Assembly (NCBI GenBank): GCA_008330645.1
Contig: VLTN01000010.1
Coordinates: forward strand, 248,001 to 312,000
Length of the DNA: 64,000 nucleotides
From: Cafeteria roenbergensis
Taxonomy: Eukaryota; Sar; Bigyra; Bicosoecida; Cafeteriaceae
Direction of reading: 5' to 3'
Shown: one piece after another, positions 21,266 to 31,012 of the stretch
How positions within the stretch are numbered: the stretch's first letter is position 1
Layout of the letters: each line of letters starts with the position of its first letter
The notes under the pieces: generated by a model
Seen by the model: only the letters and a program-made list of their open reading frames with translations
Told to the model about the DNA's origin: nothing
Databases searched by the model: none
Made by a program: the position numbers and the translations under genes

Positions 21266-22576
21266 TCAGCACCGGCTGGCCAAGGCCTTGAACTCGCTGA
21301 TGCGCTTGGTCACCGCCATGAGCTTCTCGGCGGCATTGGCGGAGGCGGTGGCGTGCGCCGCACGGGCCACCTCCATTTCCCTCTGCTTGGCAGCCAGCAC
21401 AGAGTCCATGTGCTTCTGCTTGGCTGCCAGGGCGGCATGCATCTGCTCCTTCGTGGCCTCCAGGGACGCCTCAAGGTGCTCCACCCTGGCCCTGAGAGCT
21501 TCGGTTTCCGCCCGGTGACTCTTGGTGAGCGTGGCAACGCTGCACCGGGCGACGAACCGACGGAGAGTCTGCTGGGGCCAGTCCGGGAAGCCCCCGACGG
21601 AGCAGTGGACCAGAGCCGGGTTGCCGTTCTGCGCCGCGCGGCCGAGAGCAGCAAGGGCGTGGTCCGATGGGCAAGTGGGAGCGCGCTGGCATGCATCAAG
21701 GCATGGACACTCATGCTGGCACGCTTGGCCAGCGCGACGCCGCACTGCGCCTCACAACGTCCCTGGCGTCCATGTCGGCGCCGTGGTTAAGCAGAACGCT
21801 TCCCACCTCGGCGTGCCCACGGCCAGCGGCCAACATGAGAGGCGACCAGCCCTCCTGCGGAGTCTCCGCAAGCGCGGTGCCGGCGGAGCATGAGCAATCG
21901 CAAGCGCGGTGCCGGCGGAGCATGAGCAATCGCAAGCGCGGTGCCGGCGGAGCATGAGCAATCGCAAGCGCGGTGCCGGCGGAGCATGAGCAATCGCAAG
22001 CGCGGTGCCGGCGGAGCATGAGCAATCGCAAGCGCGGTGCCGGCGGAGCATGAGCAATCGCAAGCGCGGTGCCGGCGGAGCATGAGCAATCGCAAGCGCG
22101 GTGCCGGCGGAGCATGCGCAATCGCAAGTCGGGGTCGGCGGGCGCCGAGGCGGGACGTGCGCCCAGAGCAGAGCAGAGCGTGCCATAGCCGCAACGGGAC
22201 GAACCGTGGTCTGGGCGTTGACGTTCGCCCCATGCTTGATCAGGAGCTCCGCTGCCTCGGCGTGGTTCTTCATGGAAGCGAGAATCAGCGCCGTGCTCGC
22301 ATTCTGCAAGGGCGCGGGGGGGAGAGAGGGGGTGCAGACTATGAGCTGGACGCGGGTGCGCGCGGGAGTGGAAGTCGCTGGGCTCGCCATGTAACAGTTG
22401 GACGTCGTGGTCGCCCGCCCGGGGCTGACGACCATGCCACGCCTCACCTTCATTGGGCTGGTCCAGTCGACGAGAGCGCCCGCGCTCAGCAGCCGCTCAA
22501 TCTCGGCCACGTCCCCGGAGGAGGCAGCAGTGAGAAGCAGCTTCCCCATGTCGTCAGCGGTCAGAGTCATTGCCAT
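21266..22576 (-). CDS. Ankyrin-repeat protein A with C-terminal coiled coil
   Basis: Exons 22448-22576, 22205-22303, 21759-21854 and 21266-21685; all introns in phase 0; 247 residues. Exon 1 encodes an N-terminal ankyrin cap (SGDVAEIERLLSAGALVDW). Exons 2 (99 bases) and 3 (96 bases) each encode exactly one ankyrin repeat: STALILASMKNHAEAAELLI and WSPLMLAAGRGHAEV. Exon 4 holds a degenerate repeat and a helical coiled coil (ETEALRARVEHLEASLEATK and on). The architecture of one repeat per phase-0 exon is the same as in the large ankyrin gene at 25528-30244, and exon 1 is similar, so the two are paralogues. Ankyrin repeats bind other proteins; the partner is unknown. The exon 4 acceptor is inferred from phase and is the weakest junction. 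Confidence 0.75.
21868..22123. repeat. 32-base minisatellite, 8 copies, inside an intron
   Basis: Eight head-to-tail copies of a 32-base unit (containing gcggtgccggcggagcat), all identical until the end of the last copy. They fill most of intron 2 (21855-22204) of ankyrin gene A and stop about 14 bases before its acceptor. Confidence 0.97.
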
Positions 22577-23212
22577 CGCGTCAGGTGTGCCTCCTCGGCC
22601 CTGCCTCTCTGCGCCAGCGAGTGGATGTCGATCGGGCTCTGCCCAGCCGGCTGCCGGCGCCCCGCTCCTCGTGAGGCCGCCCTTCCCCGTGTTGTGGCCG
22701 CCAACCCGCTCCAGGTCCCCGCCTGTGCCCATGGGCCGCAGCTGTGGCCCCGTTGGCGGGCCTCCATTCGATTTCCTCGCAACGATCCTGTCCCGATGCT
22801 TTTGCACCCCAGAGTGGATGTCGCCAGCGGCTCTGCGCGTGCTGCGACAGCCCGCCACGGCCTCGGGCCGGGCCGCCCTCGCACCAGCGGGCTGCGCAGC
22901 CGCATGTGCACAGGGCAGAGACGGGCCAGCATGTGCCAGTGGCAGCGGCAGGGCGCTGGCAAAAGGTGAAATTGGGAGGGTCGTGTGCAAGACCTGTCGC
23001 TTGCACGACGTGCGCAGTTCAAGTGCAGGGTGCGCGCGCGCCTCGGCCGGCCGGCCAGCCCCTTTTTTGTGCGGATTGTTCGGGCAGGCGCGGCTGGTGA
23101 GCCAGGAAGCTGCAGGGCGGTCTGCAAACAGTCCGGACTGAGTTGAAGAAGCCGTGTCGCGACACCCACTCGCAAGCACGAAGCCTCGTTGCGCGAGCCC
23201 CATCTTCATCGG
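22577..23212. other. Intergenic
   Basis: About 0.6 kb between two minus-strand genes. Open frames on both strands have no recognisable content and no convincing start. No RNA gene seen. Confidence 0.5.
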
Positions 23213-24300
23213 TCAGCCCCACCTCTTGGCGTTCAGGCTGCCCGGAGGAGCGGCCGCACTCCTTGCCGCAGCTGCTGGCGCTGGGGCCATTGCATTTCCA
23301 GCGCCAGCGCCAGCGGCATCAGTCGCCTCGCTCTTGAGGCTCTGCTCAAACGCTGCCTCCTCCTTGAGCTCTGCTTCGTCGGCAAGCTCTGCCTGGCGCC
23401 GCTGGGCGCGGGCCTCCTCCGGCAGAGTGCCCTCCGGCCATTCCCACGCCCCCGCCCCTGCCGCGCCTTCCTCAAGGGAGCAGCGGGCGGCCTTGAGCAC
23501 CGCAGCGGATTCAGCCGTGTTGGGGTGGACCGCCCCCGCCCATGAGGCACCGCCGCCGTCACTGCTGCTCGCCGGCTCGCCGCTGCTGCCCGCGCCGATG
23601 GGGAGGCAGAGCCCCGCCATCCCCGCCCCCAGCGAAATAGCGGCGCACGCCGCCGCAGCCGCGGGCATGGTTGCCGCCTCCCGCGTGCGCAAAACCGCGC
23701 GAAGCGCCACCGTGCAGTGCCGTGCCAGCTCGCCGTCCGCGCCCAGCGCCTGCAGCAGCAGCGGCACGAGAGTGGACGGCACCTCGGGACCCTCCGGCAG
23801 GAGGAAGCCGCAGTCGCGCAGCATCCGCAGCTCGGCCTCGCGGATGGCCTGCCTCATCCACGAGGCGAGCCGGCCTGCAGGCGCCAGAGGCGTCGCTGGA
23901 GCGCCGGTGCTTGCCGCTTTGGCCGCCCACAGAGTCCCAGCGACATCGAGGTCCGAACGAGGCTCGTCCGTCGCCTTGCCAGCGCAAAAGAGACTCGCCC
24001 CGGCCACTGCAAAGGAGCACCGCGGGCAAAACGTGGCGGGGCGAAGCAGTAAAACGAGCGCGCAGGCGCTTGGCCCCCGTGCCGCACCCCCCCCGCCTTG
24101 CGCCGCGCCCCCGCACAGCACTCACTAATGTCTGGATCGAACGCGTCGAATGGGCAGGTGCAAGCAAAGCGCTGAAGGATGAGCGCAGCGAGGCAGCACG
24201 TCTCGAACGGCAGCTCAAGCGACGTCCCGCACCCGAACACGAGGTCCGCCGCCGCGGCCCGGAGCTGCCGCACGCCTGCCGACTCGCCGCACGCCTCCAT
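23213..24300 (-). CDS. Cyclin-fold protein (transcriptional cyclin, L/K/T-like)
   Basis: Exons 24126-24300 and 23213-24006, intron 24007-24125 (GTGAGT...TGCAG). The phase-1 join turns the two parts into one cyclin box: LRAAAADLVFGCGTSLELPFE, then ILQRF, then across the splice DPDIMAGASLFCAGKATDEPR, which matches the VALACLFLAGKVEETPR block of cyclins L, K and T. WMRQAIREAELRMLRDCGF follows as the next helix. 322 residues. The N-terminus (ATG at 24300) is short for this family, so an upstream exon may exist. The Ala/Glu-rich tail has no known domain. It should bind a CDK that acts in transcription or splicing; the exact subclass cannot be told. Confidence 0.75.
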
Positions 24301-25067
24301 GCCTCTGCCCGTTGGCGCCGCGCCCGCCCCCCTCCCGGCTCTCTCCCCCCGCCTTCGGCGCGTGAGTGCAAGCAGCATCGAGCTCGGTTGCTTGCCGGGA
24401 ATCAAATATTTCCTCGTCCATGTGTGCCTTGTGCGCCGCCATCTTTCCGCCTTCACCCGCAGCCGCTGCGTCAGCGAGAGCAAAGGCAGGACTTGGCGCA
24501 AGGACCAGGTCTGCAGACTTGCGCCGCCTTCAGCCTCCGCCGCAGCCTCTGGCCATGTTCCCCCTGCTTGACCGAGCATACCCAGCAGCAAGCGGGGGTT
24601 GCAAAGCAGATACCAGTGCTTCATGCAGAGGAGCACTGCCTCCCCGCGCACCGTCATCCTCGCGCTCTGGAAGGTCCAAGTCGTCGTCGTTCCACGATGA
24701 CAGAGGAGCGACGCCCAAAGTTGTCATTCCCGTTGCCCCGCAGCCCCCGAACGCGGGAACTCCCGAGACGGAGCTCGTCCTCGGACTTGCGCTGACCGCA
24801 ATGGTCATGGACGATCCGGTCACCGGGATCTGGACGATCATCCAGCGCGCTGCGTCGGGCCATTCGCTGGGAGGTTCGCGAAGGGTCTGCCTCCGCTCTG
24901 CCCAAACTTGGCACGGACCGGCCCTGACCTGCAGCAGACGCCGGAGCAAACGGGCGGCTTGTCTGATTGGGAAGCGGAAGGCTAGCACGTCCTGGCGAAG
25001 CGGAAACACATCGCTGCAGGGAAGCGCCCGACCCCACCCGGCGAGTGTAGAAAACGCACCGACGCAA
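24301..25067. other. Intergenic, unresolved
   Basis: About 0.77 kb between the cyclin start and the left inverted-repeat arm. Frames around 24700-24870 have fairly high third-position GC on the + strand, but I recognise no domain, start or splice model. It may hold the cyclin promoter or a small unrecognised gene. Confidence 0.35.
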
Positions 25068-25455
25068 TGTTTGTGATGTAAATCTGTTTGTGGTGTCAAT
25101 CTTGTGCTGTCCCTTCGAGCTGACCGGCCGCCTCTCTCAGACACCGATACATCCCCTGGCCCGCTCTGCCTCGCGGCAAGCGCGGGCCATCCGACCCGCT
25201 CACAAGCTCGCCCTCTGGGCGGGCACACCGGTTCGAGCCCGCGTGGGGCTCACCGGCCGCACCCGCACCCGTACCCGCCGCACGCGCGCGCCCCGAGTGG
25301 TGTGTGTCTGCTCGATTCGATCGCGTGACCCCTCCCTCCCGTCCCTCGGGCGACCCCGTCTGGTCCCCGCCGCGCCGAACTTTAGCCACTTAGGTCAACA
25401 CCAGTCCTTCACCAGCAAGCGGCCTCTCAACGTCCACAAAGGTCAGCAGTGTGGG
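25068..25455 (+). repeat. Left arm of a long inverted repeat (upstream region of ankyrin gene B)
   Basis: Aligns with the reverse complement of 30235-30602. Bases 25180-25251 (72 bases) are identical to the complement of 30429-30500; the flanks match with small indels. The left arm carries an extra ~17 bases near 25085-25105. It ends about 70 bases before the ATG of the large ankyrin gene, so it probably contains that gene's promoter and leader. Confidence 0.93.
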
Positions 25456-25527
25456 TGTCGGGCTCTGCAGCGACTTGGTCCACAGCTCCAAACCAGCGCT
25501 CGCCCGCCACCCCGCACATCAGAAAGC

Positions 25528-28500
25528 ATGGCCACCCCTGCTATGGATGACAATGCAATGGCGAGCGCGCTCTGGCAGTCGGCGAAGGCCGGGAACACCG
25601 CCGAGGCCAGCAGGCTGCTCGATGAGGGCACGCCGCTAGACTGGCAAAACGCTGCAGACGTGAGCTCTGAGACTGTAGGCACGCTCCTCACTTGTTGCCG
25701 AGGAAATGGGGCCAGAAACAACGAGGCCGGTGTCTCTGTCCCGCCAATGGGGCTGCTGCACCGAGGATCGCGCGGCAAGATGTGCAGGCCTTCGACCGTG
25801 ATGGCTATGGCGGCAGAGTCATTGCGTGCTGGTTGGCTCTGGGTGGCTTGCGGGAGGTGGCATCAGCGGCATTGTGTGGGGGTCATGGTTGTTGAGAGCA
25901 CGTGGCCTCGCAGGATGGTGCTACGGCGCTTGCTGTGGCTGCGTCCGGTGGGCACAAGGACACGGTGGAGCTGCTGCTGGACCGGGGTGCCGACATGGAA
26001 GCCAAGGATGAGGTGAGTGCGGCGGCCGTGTGTTTACTGCGCGACGGGCCGCGCCGGGCGTCACGGGCGTTTGGGGGGGTGGCGATGGCGATCGCACGTC
26101 GGGGTGTCATGCTCCTGTCGCGGGCCGGCGTGCGAGGCGCTGGCGGAGGTGGGAACGTCGGGAGGGGAGCGATGGTACGACGCGGTGCGGTGACATGCGG
26201 GTCTGCGGCGTCGCAGGAAGGCGCTACGGTACTTGTTCGGGCGGCATTCGGTGGGCACAAGGACACAGTCGAACTGCTGCTGGACCGGGGTGCCGACATG
26301 GAGGCCAAGGCGCGCGTGAGTGCGGCGGGCGTATGTTGCACCGCGAAGGGCCGCGCCGGGCGTCACGGGCGGGCCGGAGGTGCGGCGATGGCGATGATGC
26401 GTCGGGGCGTCGTGCACCGGTCGCGGTCCGGCGTGTGAGGCGGCGCTGGCGGGGGGTGAGAACGTCGGTAGGGGAGCGATGGTGCGACGCGGTGCGGTGA
26501 CATGCGGGCCCGCGGCGTCGCAGAATGGTGCTTCGGCCCTGATGGTGGCGGCATTCGGTGGCCACAAGGACACGGTGGAGCTGCTGCTGGACCGAGGCGC
26601 CGACCTGGAGGCCAAGGATGAGGTGAGTGCGGCGGCCGTGTGTTTGCTGCGCGACGGGCCGCGCCGGGCGTCACGGGCGGGCGGGGGGAAAAGGCATGGC
26701 GGTGACGCGTCGGGGCGTCTTGCTCCTGTCGCGGGCCGGCGTGTGAGGCGGTGCTGGCAGGGGGAGCATGTTGGGAGGAGAGCAACGGTGCGACGCGGTG
26801 CGGTGACATGCGGGCCTGCGGCGTCGCAGAATGGTGCTACGACCCTGAAGGTGGCGGCATTCTGTGGCCACAAGGACACGGTGGAGCTGCTGCTGGACCG
26901 AGGCGCCGACCTGGTGGCCAAGGATGAGGTGAGTGCGGCGGCCGAGTGTTGCATCGCGAAGGGCCGCGCGGGGCGTCACGGGCGGGCCGGAGGTGCGGCG
27001 ATGGCGATGATGCGTCGGGGCGTCGTGCACCTGTCGCGGTCCGGCGTGCGAGGCGGTGCTGGCAGGGGGAGCATGTTGGGAGGAGAGCAACGGTGCGACG
27101 CGGTGCGGTGACATGCGGGCCTGCGGCGTCGCAGAATGGTGCTACGACCCTGATGGTGGCGGCATTCGGTGGCCACAAGGACACGGTGGAGCTGCTGCTG
27201 GACCGAGGCGCCGACCTGGAGGCCAAGGACCGCGTAGGGGCTTTGAACAGTGTCACACTGCGCGACGGCCAGCGGCGGGCGTCACGAACGGGCCGTGGAC
27301 CGTGATGGCGTCGAGGCGTCGGGGCGCCGTGCTCATTCCGCGTGCCGGTGTGGGAGGCCATGCTGGAGGGGCTGTCCGGAAGGCAGCGACGGTACGTCGA
27401 TGTGCGGTGTGGAACGAGCGCGCGTTGTCGCAGAATGGCGTTACTGCGCTTGTTGTGGCTGCATCGTTGGCCTGCAAGGACACGGTGGAGCTGCTGCTGG
27501 ACCGAGGCGCCGACCTGGAGGCCAAGGACCGCGTAGGGGCTTTGAACAGTGTCACACTGCGCGACGGCCAGCGGCGGGCGTCACGAACGGGCCGTGGACC
27601 GTGATGGCGTCGAGGCGTCGGGGCGCCGTGCTCATTCCGCGTGCCGGTGTGGAAGGCCATGCTGGAGGGGCTGTCCGGAAGGCAGCGACGGTACGTCGAT
27701 GTGCGGTGTGGAACGAGCGTGCGTTGTCGCAGGAGGGCGCAACTGCGCTGGTTTGGGCTGCCCGGCGAGGCCGCAAGGACACGGTGGAGCTGCTGCTGGA
27801 CCGAGGCGCCGACCTGGAGGCCAAGGACCGCGTAGGGGCTTTGAACAGTGTCACACTGCGCGACGGCCAGCGGCGGGCGTCACGAACGGGCCGTGGACCG
27901 TGATGGCGTCGAGGCGTCGGGGCGCCGTGCTCATTCCGCGTGCCGGTGTGGGAGGCCATGCTGGAGGGGCTGTCCGGAAGGCAGCGACGGTACGTCGATG
28001 TGCGGTGTGGTACGAGCGTGCGTTGTCGCAGGAGGGCGCAACTGCGCTAGTTTGGGCTGCCCGGGGAGGCCGCAAGGACACGGTGGAGCTGCTGCTGGAC
28101 CGAGGCGCCGACCTGGAGGCCAAGGGCCGCGTAGGGGCTTTGAACAGTGTCACACTGCGCGACGGCCAGCGGCGGGCGTCACGAACGGGCCGTGGACCGT
28201 GATGGCGTCGAGGCGTCGGGGCGCCGTGCTCATTCCGCGTGCCGGTGTGGAAGGCCAAGCTGGAGGGGCTGTGCGGAAGGCAGCGACGGTACATCGATGT
28301 GCGGTGTGGTACGAGCGTGCGTTGTCGCAGTATGACGCTACGGCGCTAGTTTGGGCTGCCCGGGGAGGCCGCAAGGACACGGTGGAGCTGCTGCTGGACC
28401 GAGGCGCCGACCTGGAGGCCAAGGACCGCGTAGGAGCTTTGAACAGTGTCACACTGCGCGACGGCCAGCGGCGGGCGTCACGAACGGGCCGTGGACCGTG

Positions 28501-30244
28501 ATGGCGTCGAGGCGTCGGGGCGCCGTGCTCATTCCGCGTGCCGGTGTGGGAGGCCATGCTGGAGGGGCTGTCCGGAAGGCAGCGACGGTACGTCGATGTG
28601 CGGTGTGGAACGAGCGCGCGTTGTCGCAGGAGGGCGCAACTGCGCTAGTTTGGGGTTGCATACGGTGGCCGCAAGGACACGGTGGAGCTGCTGCTGGACC
28701 GAGGCGCCGACCTGGAGGCCAAGGACCGCGTAGGAGCTTTGAACAGTGTCACACTGCGCGACGGCCAGCGGCGGGTGTCACTGACGGGCCGTGGACCGTG
28801 ATGGCGTCGAGGCGTCGGGGCGCCGTGCTCATTCCGCGTGCCGGTGTGGGAGGCCATGCTGGAGGGGCTGTCCGGAAGGCAGCGACGGTACGTCGATGTG
28901 CGGTGTGGAACGAGCGTGCGTTGTCGCAGGAGGGCGCAACTGCGCTGGTTTGGGCTGCCCGGGGAGGCCGCAAGGACACGGTGGAGCTGCTGCTGGACCG
29001 AGGCGCCGACCTGGATGCCAAGGACCGCGTAGGAGCTTTGAACAGTGTCACACTGCGCGACGGCCAGCGGCGGGCGTCACGAACGGGCCGTGGACCGTGA
29101 TGGCGTCGAGGCGTCGGGGCGCCGTGCTCATTCCGCGTGCCGGTGTGGAAGGCCATGCTGGAGGGGCTGTCCGGAAGGCAGCGACGGTACATCGATGTGC
29201 GGTGTGGTACGAGCGTGCGTTGTCGCAGGAGGGCGCAACTGCGCTGGTTTGGGCTGCCCGGGGAGGCCGCAAGGACACGGTGGAGCTGCTGCTGGACCGA
29301 GGCGCCGACCTGGATGCCAAGGACCGCGTAGGAGCTTTGAACAGTGTCACACTGCGCGACGGCCAGCGGCGGGCGTCACGAACGGGCCGTGGACCGTGAT
29401 GGCGTCGAGGCGTCGGGGCGCCGTGCTCATTCCGCGTGCCGGTGTGGAAGGCCATGCTGGAGGGGCTGTCCGGAAGGCAGCGACGGTACATCGATGTGCG
29501 GTGTGGTACGAGCGTGCGTTGTCGCAGTATGACGCTACGGCGCTAGTTTGGGCTGCCCGGGAAGGCCGCAAGGACACGGTGGAGCTGCTGCTGGACCGAG
29601 GCGCCGACCTGGATGCCAAGGACCGCGTAGGAGCTTTGAACAGTGTCACACTGCGCGACGGCCAGCGGCGGGCGTCACGAACGGGCCGTGGACCGTGATG
29701 GCGTCGAGGCGTCGGGGCGCCGTGCTCATTCCGCGTGCCGGTGTGGAAGGCCATGCTGGAGGGGCTGTCCGGAAGGCAGCGACGGTACATCGATGTGCGG
29801 TGTGGTACGAGCGTGCGTTGTCGCAGGAGGGCGCAACTGCGCTAGTTGGGGTTGCATACGGTGGCCGCAAGGACACGGTGGAGCTGCTGCTGGACCGAGG
29901 CGCCGACCTGGAGGCCAAGAACCGGGTGAGCTGAGCGAGGCTGCTGTTTCGGCATGCGTGGCATGGTGGCCATGAAGGCTCAAGCTTTCGCACCAGGAAT
30001 GGGGATGGTGGCCAAGACCTTTGTTCGTTAAGACCGGTTCGCTGTGCGTCCTGCTCACTTCGACAACGCTTGTCATTTTGGTGTCACCTTGAACCGGTTG
30101 GGGCTCTCCACTTCGCAGGCTGGCAAGGTCGCACTTGACATGCACGGAGCCAAATTATGTGCCAGTGTGCTGCAGGGTGCAGAGCAGATCCAGCGATGGC
30201 ACCGCCGCCGCATCTTGGCAATGTGGGCGCACTCTGTCTGCTGA
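25528..30244 (+). CDS. Modular ankyrin-repeat gene B, one 33-residue repeat per exon
   Basis: Sixteen exons, all introns phase 0. Exon 1 (25528-25659) encodes an N-terminal cap ending PLDWQNAAD. Exons 2-15 each encode one ankyrin repeat, e.g. GATALAVAASGGHKDTVELL: 25914-26012, 26217-26315, 26524-26622, 26830-26928, 27135-27233, 27434-27532, 27733-27831, 28032-28130, 28331-28429, 28630-28729, 28930-29028, 29229-29327, 29528-29626, 29827-29925. Exon 16 (30119-30244) adds a 41-residue tail ending WAHSVC and TGA. Every repeat exon is 99 bases except exon 11 (28630-28729), which is 100 because of an extra T. Including it shifts the frame and meets TGA at the start of exon 14; skipping it keeps the frame (514 residues). 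Ankyrin repeats bind proteins; the partner is unknown. No membrane or signal segment is seen. Confidence 0.85.
27135..29925 (+). repeat. Tandem array of 299-base exon+intron units
   Basis: Units start at 27135, 27434, 27733, 28032, 28331, 28630, 28930, 29229, 29528 and 29827. Each is a 99-base ankyrin exon plus a 200-base intron (gtaggggc or gtaggagc ... gtcgcag) that is nearly identical from copy to copy. The unit at 28630 is 300 bases. Exons 8-11 and 12-15 show the same order of variants (two EGATALVWAAR types, then YDATALVW, then the type with gcatacggtggc), so a four-unit block was probably duplicated. Introns 2-5 (204-208 bases, gtgagtgcggcgg) are an older, different intron type. Confidence 0.97.
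28630..28729 (+). pseudogene. 100-base ankyrin exon with +1 insertion
   Basis: Reads gctagtttggggttgcatac where exon 15 reads gctagttggggttgcatac. The extra T breaks the ankyrin frame after GATALVW. The shifted frame stays open through exons 12 and 13 and stops at TGA in exon 14 (CTA TGA). It may be a damaged or skipped exon, or a sequencing error. Confidence 0.85.
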
Positions 30245-30602
30245 GCTGAATGGACGTTGAGAGGCTGTGTGCAGGTGAATGACGGATGCTGACCTAAATG
30301 GCTCAAGCTCGGCGCGGCGGGGACCACACGGGGTCGCCCGAGGGAGGGGAGGGAGGGTCACGCGATCGAATCGAGCAGACACACACCACTGGGGGCGCTT
30401 GCGTGCGGCGGGTACGGGTACGGCCGGCGAGCCCCACGCGGGCTCGAACCGGTGTGCCCGCCCAGAGGGCGAGCTTGTGAGCGGGTCGGATGGCCCGCGC
30501 CTGCCGTGAGGCAGAGCGGGCCCGGGGTTGTCTCGGTGTCTGAGGGAGGCGGCCGGTCAGCTCGAAGGGACAGCAGCACAAGATTTACAACACAAACATG
30601 CC
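30235..30602 (-). repeat. Right arm of the long inverted repeat
   Basis: Reverse-complement copy of 25068-25455, lying just past the last ankyrin exon and overlapping its final ten bases. It points leftwards, so any promoter activity it kept would run antisense through the ankyrin array. I see no open frame or transposase in it. Confidence 0.93.
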
Positions 30603-31012
30603 TGCCGTCGGCCACACAACTTGGACTGATATTTCCGCGCAACGCCTCGAGCGCAGCGTGAGAGATCGCGGTCGTGCGCCCCGAAGCGGCCCGGGTGGGT
30701 CGGGGCTGGGCTCGGCCGCAGAGCGCACGTGGGCTCGCGAACCGGGTGCATGGGCCGCTCGACGCTGCCCGGCCGGGCGGGCGTGGCGTGGCGTGTGCGC
30801 AACCCGCGAAGCGCGGGCGATTTGGGCCGATCCGGCGAATGCGCAAGGCTGCGGCTTTGCTGGCTCGACCATGGCACGCGCAGCGAGGTCGGCGAGAGCG
30901 ATCGCAATGGCACAGACCCAACGCATGCGCAGCGCCGCTGCCATCGTCGCCATGCTGCCGAAGCAGCAGCCCGCAAGCCGCATGGCCACCGCTGCGGGTC
31001 GCGCGTGGCCGG
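30603..31012. other. Intergenic
   Basis: About 0.4 kb between the right inverted-repeat arm and the 3' end of the glycoside-hydrolase-like gene. Open frames on both strands have no recognisable content. Confidence 0.5.

Noticed and set aside
21868-22123. CRISPR array
   Set aside because: The copies are directly adjacent with no spacers, in a eukaryotic intron; it is a minisatellite.
25200-25260. tRNA gene in the inverted-repeat core (B-box-like ggttcgagcc)
   Set aside because: The T-arm would have only three pairs, no matching acceptor stem or A box was found in either orientation.
27250-29400. Series of 135-217-residue ORFs on both strands of the array
   Set aside because: They arise from the 299-base periodicity and read through introns; the real frame changes at each splice site.
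25068-30602. DNA transposon with terminal inverted repeats
   Set aside because: No transposase or integrase frame lies between the arms and no target-site duplication is seen; the interior is an ankyrin gene.
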